Part shown: one piece after another, positions 1 through 6,571 of the stretch
How positions within the stretch are numbered: the stretch's first letter is position 1
Layout of the letters: every line of letters starts with the position of its first letter
Source of the DNA: CAYSBK01 sp964429265
GTDB taxonomy: Bacteria; Planctomycetota; Phycisphaerae; Sedimentisphaerales; Anaerobacaceae
Direction of reading: 5' to 3'
DNA length: 7,382 bases
Assembly: GCA_964429265.1 (NCBI GenBank)
Contig: CAYSBK010000124.1
Span: forward strand, 1-7,382
The notes under the pieces: generated by a model
Told to the model about the DNA's origin: nothing
The model's database searches: none
The model's input: only the letters and a program-made list of their open reading frames with translations
Program-made: the position numbers and the translations under genes

Positions 1-750
1 CCGTTGCCACGGTGCCGGTACCTGGTTTTCGGCCGGCCGCCGGCGGATATCGGCGTTTCATCCGGGGGGATTGTGAAGAACCAGGTGTTGGTGGACTGGC
101 GTGCGAATCACGCGGTGCTGAAATACGTCAACCTTGGCAACCTGTTCGCGGCCAGGAGCTGCGTGCTGGAGCTGCCGCGCGACGCGGAGGTTCTGGCGGA
201 GTTCAACGACACGCCGGCGGTGGCGGTTCTTCGCAGGGCCGGCAGCGCACTGGTGCTGGTAAGCTTCAACGTGCTGGAGAGCAACTGGCCATTTGAGCCG
301 AGTTTTGTCGTTTTTTGCTACAACGCCCTCGGTTACCTATCGACGGAGTTCGGTCTGACCCAGCAAAACAACCTGAAGGTGGGGGCGCCGATTGTGGCCG
401 AGGGTTTTGCGGCGGGCGCGATGGGGAGCTTCGAAGGCCCCGGAATGGAGGCACTGGAGGTGCGTGCGGATGATTCCGGAACGATTCGGCTGGCGGAAAC
501 CGAGCAGGTGGGTATCTACAGCCTGACCGTTGCCGGTCGCGAGCCGATGCTTTACGCGGTGAACCTGCTTGACTCGGCCGAGAGCGACATTTCGCCGAGG
601 CGTGTGCTGAACCTGTCGGGCGAAGAGATAGCGTCGAAGCAGCCGGCCGTATTGCGTGCGAACATCCCTTTCTGGCCGTTTCTGGTGCTGGCGGCGCTTG
701 GGCTTGCGTTTGTTGAGTGGGTGGTGTATAATTCGAAAGTGCGGATTTGA
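1..750 (+). CDS. BatA/VWA-type membrane protein, C-terminal part (5' partial)
   Basis: The frame is open from the first base, so the gene begins upstream. A TTG at 4 is only a possible codon, not a credible start. What remains is the C-terminal half of the kind of protein that carries an N-terminal BatA membrane region and a von Willebrand factor A domain. Family-like marks are a segment reading SNWPFEPSF (from 280), followed by a short Asn-Ala-Leu stretch, and a YAVNLLDSAESD motif (from 553). A single hydrophobic helix rich in Trp, Phe and Leu (about 664-729) ends the protein with a short Lys/Arg tail, which anchors the preceding beta-rich part outside the membrane. The VWA domain itself, if present, lies off the window and is inferred. 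In related clusters such proteins accompany MoxR ATPases and DUF58 proteins; neither is visible here. The stop overlaps a possible TTG start of the next gene, so the two are probably co-transcribed. The family call is fairly sure; the cellular role is unknown. Confidence 0.7.
   Translation, partial: PLPRCRYLVFGRPPADIGVSSGGIVKNQVLVDWRANHAVLKYVNLGNLFAARSCVLELPRDAEVLAEFNDTPAVAVLRRAGSALVLVSFNVLESNWPFEPSFVVFCYNALGYLSTEFGLTQQNNLKVGAPIVAEGFAAGAMGSFEGPGMEALEVRADDSGTIRLAETEQVGIYSLTVAGREPMLYAVNLLDSAESDISPRRVLNLSGEEIASKQPAVLRANIPFWPFLVLAALGLAFVEWVVYNSKVRI
704..732 (+). promoter_or_regulatory. possible internal sigma70-like promoter
   Basis: A perfect TATAAT lies at 727-732, with TTGCGT (three of six consensus bases) at 704-709 and a 17-base spacer. 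Transcription would start near 739 and give a leader of roughly 45 bases before the ATG at 786. The site sits inside the coding sequence for the last helix of the upstream gene, where TAT AAT simply encodes Tyr-Asn. The same hexamer occurs by the same codons at 1371-1376, deep inside a gene, so chance is a real explanation. Confidence 0.18.
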
Positions 751-772
751 AGCGATTATGTCGGCAGATACT

Positions 773-777
773 GAGGG
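773..777 (+). promoter_or_regulatory. ribosome binding site deciding the start of the 921-residue protein
   Basis: GAGGG lies 8 bases before the ATG at 786. The alternative TTG at 747, which overlaps the preceding stop codon, has no purine-rich Shine-Dalgarno sequence in front of it. The ATG also puts a clean signal peptide at the very N-terminus, so this site favours 786. Confidence 0.6.
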
Positions 778-785
778 TTCTTGAG

Positions 786-3551
786 ATGCTGCGGACTGGT
801 GTGTTTCTGTGCGTTATGTGTGCGGTTGTGCTGCCCGGGTTTTGCGCGGAGGAGTCGGTATTCAACATTGACTTTGCGTGCGGCTGGGCGGGGTACTTCA
901 GGCCGGGCGAATGGACGCCGGCGACGGTCAGCATCAGCAGCACGCTGACCAAGCCTTTCCAGGGCGAGTTGAACGTTTCGGCACGGCAGGACAGCCTGAA
1001 CACGATGAACATAACGCGTCCGTTTGTGCTGACGCCGGAGATTCCACTGCATATTCCTCTTGCACTTCGGCTGGCTTTTGCGGCCGACCGCTGCCGGGTG
1101 GTGGTCAGGAACGACCGCGGCCGGACGGTATGGCGGCACGACTACAGCCTCTGGGATTATTCTCGCCGGAACAGGTACCTTACGGTTGTGGGGGACGTCG
1201 ATTTGCTGGTGGGGCTGGTGGGGGCTCGGAAGTTCGGGCTTGCGCAGCTGCCAAAAAAGTCTGTGTGCATTACGAGCCGTGGCCAGGGGATGGTTTACCT
1301 CGGCGACGTGCTGCCTCGGCTGGTGCCGTGGGACTGGAGTGGTTTTTCGAGCCTCGATGTATTGATTCTGTATAATCCGGACTTCAGCCGGTTCAACCGG
1401 CACCAGGTGCAGGGGATGTGCGACTGGGTATCGAATGGTGGCAAGCTGCTTGTTGTGCTGGGAAGTGAACCGATACCGTCGGGAAGCGCCCTGGCGGAGA
1501 TGCTTCCTTTCGAGCCGGGCCCTGCCGAGCAGACCGTGATAGATACGCAGGCACTGTTGCAGCTTCAACTGGACGCAGATGAGCCTGAGCGTGCGGTTTG
1601 CCGACCGCTGGCCGCGAAGTCTCGGCCGGGTAGCTGCTGCAGTGAGGTAAAAAGCGGGCGGCAACGGATATTCGGGGTAGGTTACGCCGGATTCGGGCGG
1701 GTGGCTGTGCTGGGTTTCGACCCTTCACGGCTAAGCGCTCGGCAGAGGCAAAGGTCGAGTCGTTTCTGGAGTCACTTGATATCAACGCTGCTGGACCAGC
1801 CCGAAGGCACGGCAACCCAGCCGCAGGCCGACGGCAACCCGCGCGGTGTTGAATTCCAGCTTGTGGGCGATGTGACGCATCCGAACGACGCCGATGGCGG
1901 CATCAAGCTGATTATAACTGGTCTTGATCCGGGGCGGTACAAGATGACGTCTTACCACAACAACCCTAATCGCCAGCATTCGCCCATTGACATCTGGGTC
2001 AACGGGTCGCTTTGTGCACGCCACGTAGCCCAATCAAGTGTCCGAGACGACCGGACCCCGGCGGCAAGGGCGGTATCGTCGTTTGTGGTGGCGGCCGACG
2101 GGAATGCGGTAGTAGAGTTCAAGCCGCGGGAATCACCGTATAACCGTCGTGCGGTCCTGTGTGGATTAGACCTTGCCAGGGTCGGGCCGAGGGGCACGTA
2201 CGAGCGGCTGTTCGGGGTTGACATCGGGGCCAGAGGCCAGGCAGTCGCCCCGGGATATGTTGGTGTCGGGATGCATGCCGGGGCCCGGCCCAAAAGTGTG
2301 ACATTCGACAGTTCGCACGGACTTCCGGAGGGGGTGACAATGACGCTGGAGCCGCTCAATCCGGACGATACGCTGCAGTTTAACCCGACGGCACCACTCA
2401 GGTCCAGGCCAAGACCCGGGGGCGAGTTGCCGTTCACGGCGGGCGTTTATCGCGGCATAAAGCACGTCGAGGACATTGACAGCGCCGCAGTAGACCCGGG
2501 GATGCAGCAGGTTTACCAGAACCAGTACAGGATGTCACTGGCCGACAGCGGCAGCAACGCCGTGATGCAGTACCTGTATGATATTGCGCAGATGAAGCCG
2601 TTGAGTATCTGGTGGGTGATGGGTCTGCTTGGGCTGCTGGCGGTGCTGCTGGGACCGGTGGATTATCAAGTTCTGAAGCGCATAGGTCGGCTGCCGTTGA
2701 CCTGGGTCACCTGTGCGGTGTGGATTGCAGTTTTTACAGCCGGCGCGTATTACGGCGTGCAGGCGCTGCGCGGAGGCGATATGCAGGTGCGGGCGGTATC
2801 GGTGATTGACAGCGTGGCCGGCAGCCCGGAAGTGTGGACGACGCGCTACCTTGGGATTTTTGCGCCGCGCAGCGGGGACTACCGACTCCAGGAGACCGGG
2901 GCTGGTCGGCCGTGGGCCGGGCAATGGTGGTCCGGGATGGCGCCGAGCCAGGAATGGGCGAACCCCTACAGCACACAACTGGCGGGGCGGACCATCTACT
3001 ACCTCCAGCAGGACGGCTACAACGCTCCCTATTCGGTGCCCATCAATATATGGGATACGCAGTGCTTGTGCTGCGAAGCCCGCGTCGAAAGCTGCCCTAT
3101 AGAGGCCAAGGTCGAGAGGCACAACGGCCGGCTCATCGTCAACATCACCAACAACAGCGACAGCAAGATAACCAGGGGCTATGCGATGCTGGAAGGAAGG
3201 AGAGGGATATGGCTGGGGCAGGTCGAACCGCGCCAGAGCAGGCGGTTCCAGGGTGTTGCCAATGTCGGTGGGTTCCGCGAAGAGCCGATAGAGGAGCTGC
3301 TGCGGAGAGGGACGGAATACCGGCTGGCGCTGTCGGGTGCGTTCAGAGAAGAAAGGACGTTCGTTGCTCACGGATCTTTGAATCGCACGCTCGGGATACG
3401 GGGATACTTGAAGCAGGGTGCGGTACTGGTGTGTGTTGAGTTCGCCGATGCGCCGCTGCCGCTGGAAGTTGCGAACCGCCCGGGCAACTACACGCATCGG
3501 CAGGTAGTACGGCAGATTGTTTTTCCGAAGGAGGCAGAGTCGGCGGGATAG
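786..3551 (+). CDS. Large exported membrane-anchored protein with GATase1-like region and putative malectin-like insert
   Basis: From the ATG at 786 this is 921 residues; a TTG start at 747 would add 13. Residues 1-20 form a Sec signal peptide (MLRTGVFLCV onward, probably cut after GFCA). Residues about 22-125 look like a beta-sandwich. Residues about 130-300 resemble the class I glutamine-amidotransferase-like fold of Bat-type membrane proteins: a Leu-Asp-Val-Leu-Ile-Leu strand, then WVSNGGKLLVVLG. No catalytic Cys-His-Glu set was recognised, so it is probably non-enzymatic. Residues about 345-470 form a distinct, apparently inserted domain with malectin/carbohydrate-binding-like motifs (GLDPGRY at 379-385, YHNNP at 390-394, WVNG at 404-407). 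Two helices (about 607-625 and 638-660) flank a conserved-looking GPVDYQVLKR loop. The remaining C-terminal 260 residues are probably extracytoplasmic and hold a Cys cluster at 760, 762, 763 and 770. Lying between a BatA/VWA-type gene and an ABC-2 exporter, it is probably an envelope accessory protein. I cannot name a family with certainty; the function is unknown. Confidence 0.75.
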   Translation: MLRTGVFLCVMCAVVLPGFCAEESVFNIDFACGWAGYFRPGEWTPATVSISSTLTKPFQGELNVSARQDSLNTMNITRPFVLTPEIPLHIPLALRLAFAADRCRVVVRNDRGRTVWRHDYSLWDYSRRNRYLTVVGDVDLLVGLVGARKFGLAQLPKKSVCITSRGQGMVYLGDVLPRLVPWDWSGFSSLDVLILYNPDFSRFNRHQVQGMCDWVSNGGKLLVVLGSEPIPSGSALAEMLPFEPGPAEQTVIDTQALLQLQLDADEPERAVCRPLAAKSRPGSCCSEVKSGRQRIFGVGYAGFGRVAVLGFDPSRLSARQRQRSSRFWSHLISTLLDQPEGTATQPQADGNPRGVEFQLVGDVTHPNDADGGIKLIITGLDPGRYKMTSYHNNPNRQHSPIDIWVNGSLCARHVAQSSVRDDRTPAARAVSSFVVAADGNAVVEFKPRESPYNRRAVLCGLDLARVGPRGTYERLFGVDIGARGQAVAPGYVGVGMHAGARPKSVTFDSSHGLPEGVTMTLEPLNPDDTLQFNPTAPLRSRPRPGGELPFTAGVYRGIKHVEDIDSAAVDPGMQQVYQNQYRMSLADSGSNAVMQYLYDIAQMKPLSIWWVMGLLGLLAVLLGPVDYQVLKRIGRLPLTWVTCAVWIAVFTAGAYYGVQALRGGDMQVRAVSVIDSVAGSPEVWTTRYLGIFAPRSGDYRLQETGAGRPWAGQWWSGMAPSQEWANPYSTQLAGRTIYYLQQDGYNAPYSVPINIWDTQCLCCEARVESCPIEAKVERHNGRLIVNITNNSDSKITRGYAMLEGRRGIWLGQVEPRQSRRFQGVANVGGFREEPIEELLRRGTEYRLALSGAFREERTFVAHGSLNRTLGIRGYLKQGAVLVCVEFADAPLPLEVANRPGNYTHRQVVRQIVFPKEAESAG

Positions 3552-3629
3552 CGGCCGACGGCCCCGAGGCGACACGTAACATAACCGCAATACAGGTATC
3601 ATTAAATTGTAAACGGACGAGGCTTAAAA
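3552..3629 (+). other. 78-base intergenic spacer
   Basis: The first part is GC-rich and holds only a four-base-pair GGCC inverted repeat (3553-3563), too weak for a terminator and without a U-run. From about 3577 the spacer turns AT-rich, with a TATCAT hexamer at 3597-3602 that could be a -10 element, but no matching -35 is seen at a normal distance. A separate promoter for the ABC genes is possible, not shown. Confidence 0.35.
3619..3622 (+). promoter_or_regulatory. ribosome binding site of the ABC ATPase gene
   Basis: GAGG lies 7 bases before the ATG at 3630 and is preceded by GGAC. The spacer between it and the start is A-rich. This supports the chosen start. Confidence 0.6.
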
Positions 3630-4556
3630 ATGATAGAAACAAAAGGGCTTACGAAGTACTACGGCAACCTCGGTGCTCTGGTTGATTTGAACCTGAACAT
3701 CGAGACTGGTGACATCTTCGGATTCATCGGTCCCAACGGGGCGGGCAAAACCACCACGATGCGAATCCTCGCCACCCTGCTGGAGCCCACGCGAGGCAAG
3801 GCTTTTATCGACGGGCTGGACGTGGCGCGGCAGGGCAAGAAGGTTCGCAAGATTGTCGGGTATATGCCGGACTTTATGGGTGTTTACGACGACCTGAAGG
3901 TTTTCGAGTACCTCGAGTTCTTCGCGGCGGCGTTCGGGATTGAGCGCCGCCGTCGCAAGGCCATCGTGGAGGGGGTTCTCGAGCTTACGGACCTCAAATC
4001 GAAGCACGACGCGGACGTGGACAGCCTGTCGCGTGGTATGCAGCAGCGGCTTGGGGTTGCGAGGGTTTTGATTCACGACCCGAAGTTGTTGATACTCGAC
4101 GAGCCTGCCAGCGGGCTGGACCCGCGTGCGCGGATAGAAATCCGTGAGCTTCTGCGCGAGCTGCGGCGGATGGGCAAAACGATAATGATATCGAGCCACA
4201 TTCTCAGCGAGCTGGAAGAGATTTGCGACCACATAGGCATAATCGAGCAGGGCCGGCTGGTCTTCAGCGGCAGACTCGATGAGCTTATTTCCCGGCTTGG
4301 TCTTCAGTCGCGGGTGAGGGTACAGGTACTGAGGGACCAGGAAAAGGCGGTGGACCTGCTGTCGTCGCTGCCGCAGGTTCAGCAGGTTCAGGCGATGGCC
4401 GATGCGATAACGGTGACGTTCCGGGACGGGGAAAAGAACGACGGTATGATTGCGCGGACACTGGTGAACGGCGGGATCGACATCATATCCATCCAGCCTG
4501 AAAAGCTGAAGCTCGACGACGCGTTCCTGCAATTGACCAGAGGCGCGGTTCAGTAA
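3630..4556 (+). CDS. ABC-2-type transporter, ATP-binding protein
   Basis: This 308-residue cytoplasmic ATPase would bind and hydrolyse ATP to drive the ABC-2 permeases encoded just downstream. All core motifs are visible: Walker A GPNGAGKT (34-41), signature LSRGMQQ (133-139), Walker B LLILDE (153-158), D-loop SGLD (161-164) and the switch His190. The Q-loop position reads GYMPD, with Asp81 where most ABC ATPases have Gln; I recall this variant from planctomycete homologues. Residues about 225-308 form the extra C-terminal domain common in the DrrA/CcmA-like group (DUF4162-like), ending with the family's typical D-D-A-F-L-Q-L-T. The length is normal for the group. A good ribosome binding site precedes the ATG. 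The permease gene follows after 32 bases, so the two are very probably one operon. The ATPase call is near certain; the transported substrate cannot be told. GldA-like gliding or exopolysaccharide roles would be guesses. Confidence 0.95.
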   Translation: MIETKGLTKYYGNLGALVDLNLNIETGDIFGFIGPNGAGKTTTMRILATLLEPTRGKAFIDGLDVARQGKKVRKIVGYMPDFMGVYDDLKVFEYLEFFAAAFGIERRRRKAIVEGVLELTDLKSKHDADVDSLSRGMQQRLGVARVLIHDPKLLILDEPASGLDPRARIEIRELLRELRRMGKTIMISSHILSELEEICDHIGIIEQGRLVFSGRLDELISRLGLQSRVRVQVLRDQEKAVDLLSSLPQVQQVQAMADAITVTFRDGEKNDGMIARTLVNGGIDIISIQPEKLKLDDAFLQLTRGAVQ

Positions 4557-4588
4557 TCACCGGAGGTCTGCAGGAGCGGCAAAGAGCA

Positions 4589-6552
4589 ATGATTGCGGCA
4601 GTAAGCAAGCTGGGCAAGGCACTGGCCCCTGGTCGGATTACCGGGCCGATTCTCACCAAGGAACTTCGCGTATCGAGTCGAAGGCGTCGCAACTACCTCT
4701 TGCGATTCGTGTACGTGGGCTTGCTGTGCGGATTCGTGGCGATTGTGTGGGTTACGGCGGTGGAACAAAGCGGGCTCGAGGACGCGACGGGCCGGCTGCA
4801 GTTTCCGTTGATGGCCGCGGCGGCACGGACGATCGTGGATAAAGTGATATGGTTCGTGTTTATATCGATGCAGCTTGTGGCGGTGGTTATGCTGAGCACT
4901 TCCATCAGGGATGAGGTCGACCATCGGACACTGGGGCTTTTGATGACCACGCCCATCAGCAGCATCCAGATTGTAACGGGCAAGCTGCTCAGCAAGCTGC
5001 TGCAGATTATGCTGCTGCTGGGGATAACGCTGCCGGTTCTGGCGATATTGCGTGTGTTCGGCGGCGTGCCGTGGTTGTTCGTGGTCGCCGGTCTTTCCAT
5101 TACGCTGACGGCGGTGCTTTTTGCGGGAGTTTTGAGTCTCTATTTTTCGATAAGCAGCCGGGCCGCCTACGTGGTGATTCTCAAGACACTTTTCGTGCTG
5201 GCGTCTGCGTACTTTTTTGTGCCCTGGGTGATTGAGGCGCTGGGCGGGTCCCCCCCTCTTCTGCTCAACCCTTTTGTGACACTTGAGGTATTGAGCAGGC
5301 AGATGATATCCGGATCCGGGCAAGTGGCAACGTGCAGCAGCGTATTGCTTCCGCTACTGCCTATCCGTGCGGGTGGGATACTGGGGTGGTGGTGGCATTG
5401 CGCTATTATGCTCGTGGCTACGGTTTTGCTGTGGCTTCGGTCCGTGCAGGTGGTTCGGCGCGTGGCGTTGGCCCNNNNNNNNNNNNNNNNNNNNNNNNNN
5501 NNNNNNNNNNNNNNNNNNNNNNNNNNNNNNNNNNNNNNNNNNNNNNNNNNNNNNNNNNNNNNNNNNNNNNNNNNACGGTTTTGCTGTGGCTTCGGTCCGT
5601 GCAGGTGGTTCGGCGCGTGGCGTTGGCCCAGGCGGCGGGAGCACTTGAGCACGAGACGGGGCGGCTTGGCAAGCGGGCCGCTCGACGCAAAGAACGGCTT
5701 TCGCGTCGTGCCGTCAAGGCGGTGGATGGTTCGCCGATTATGTGGAAAGAGCTTTGCTCGCCGACGATTGAAGGGCCGGACGACACCAACAGCATTATCG
5801 GCCTTGTTGCTACGCTGGCGGCGCTGTTGTTTACGTACGCGATGGCTGGATACCAGAACTGTCTCCATTACGACCTTATGCAGATGGCGTACGTGGTGCT
5901 TTTCCTGTTTCTGGGGGCGGCGGTGACCGTAGTGTTGTCCGCATCGGCTATTACATCCGAAAAGGAGAGGCGATGCTGGCCGATTCTGCTTGGCACGCCC
6001 ATCGGCGACTGGGAGATACTATGGCAAAAAGCAGCGGCGGTATTTCGGCGTTGCCTGCCGATATGGGCGCTTCTGGCCGGGCACGTGCTATTATTCGTGG
6101 TAATGCGATACATTCACCCAATGGCAATCCCGCAGGTTCTATTGATTGCGTCGTGGGTTGTGGTGTTTCTGGAGGGGCTGGGGCTTTATTTCAGCAGCCG
6201 GCTTAGCCGGACGACTTCGTCGGTGGTTGCAAGTATCGGCTTTGCGGTGACGCTGTGGGTTGTTTTGCCGATAATGCTGTTTTTATCGGCGCCCTTGACG
6301 CACGGCAGCGGCCCTGCGCTGACGGCGACGTCAATGAACCCGATTGTGCAGGCCACCGTGGTTATGACCGGCAGCGGCGGCGAAGCAAACGCAATGAAGG
6401 CGCCTGGCCAACTGTTGTACAACTGGCCGACCGGCCGCGCAGGGCTCGGTGAGTGTATGCGGATACTGGTGGTTAGCTGGGCGGCGTACGCGGCGGCGGG
6501 CTTATTCCTTGCGTGGCGGGCAAAGCGCGGTTTTCGACGGCACATATTCTGA
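4589..6552 (+). CDS. ABC-2-type permease, 12 helices (interrupted by spurious assembly gap)
   Basis: As deposited, the frame is open from the ATG at 4589 to the N run, and a different frame is open from the N run to the TGA at 6550-6552. Removing the Ns and one of the two identical 55-base flanks gives one continuous 602-residue protein, so I treat it as a single intact gene. AGGAG at 4572-4576 is a weakly spaced ribosome binding site (12 bases). The protein has two similar halves. Each starts with a cytoplasmic K-E-L element (residues 24-26 and 335-337) and carries a loop ending in T-P-I before a Lys-containing segment (about 105-132 and 401-430), the coupling region of ABC-2 permeases. Each half has about six helices; the first half's lie near 37-58, 86-104, 137-154, 163-186, 193-216 and 267-284. 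A very basic linker (about 288-328) joins the halves. It would form the membrane channel for the ATPase encoded 32 bases upstream. The substrate is unknown. Confidence 0.88.
5420..5474 (+). repeat. 55-base direct repeat, left copy (contig-end overlap)
   Basis: These 55 bases, starting ACGGTTTTGC and ending at the first N, are identical base for base to 5575-5629. Both encode the end of helix 6 and the start of the basic linker of the permease, but in different frames as deposited. The copy is most likely the same genomic sequence present at the ends of two contigs. Confidence 0.9.
5475..5574. other. assembly gap, 100 Ns
   Basis: Exactly 100 Ns is the conventional placeholder for a gap of unknown size. 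The identical 55-base flanks and the restored reading frame after collapse indicate that no real sequence is missing here. Confidence 0.97.
5575..5629 (+). repeat. 55-base direct repeat, right copy (contig-end overlap)
   Basis: Identical to 5420-5474. Here it is in frame with the C-terminal half of the permease. Deleting either copy plus the Ns removes 155 bases and joins codon 295 (Ala) to Gln296 of the merged protein. Confidence 0.9.
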
Positions 6553-6571
6553 TTCTGGATAACGGGAAACA

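Noticed and set aside
1371..1376. A TATAAT hexamer inside the large exported protein gene.
   Set aside because: It encodes Tyr-Asn in a hydrophobic strand, has no nearby gene start, and shows how such hexamers arise by codon use.
3553..3563. GGCC-GAC-GGCC inverted repeat just after a stop codon as a terminator.
   Set aside because: The stem has only four base pairs and no T-run follows, and the downstream genes look co-oriented and linked.
2535..3602. A 355-codon - strand open frame opposite the end of the large exported protein.
   Set aside because: The + strand frame has helices and a conserved-looking loop here; the antisense frame has low-complexity Arg/Pro-rich composition and no ribosome binding site or partner gene.
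3624..4532. A 302-codon open frame on the - strand opposite the ABC ATPase gene.
   Set aside because: It mirrors the ATPase gene, whose motifs are complete. The antisense product shows no recognisable domain and is rich in Arg, His, Pro and Gln, as is usual for GC-rich antisense frames.
5420..5629. A genuine biological direct repeat, such as a target-site duplication around a mobile element.
   Set aside because: At 55 bases it is far longer than usual target duplications, it abuts a gap of exactly 100 Ns on both sides, and collapse perfectly repairs a gene. An assembly overlap explains all three.
4589..5926. A 445-residue protein reading straight through the N run.
   Set aside because: The residues after the Ns are out of frame with the permease; the true C-terminal half is in the other frame once the 55-base duplicate is collapsed.
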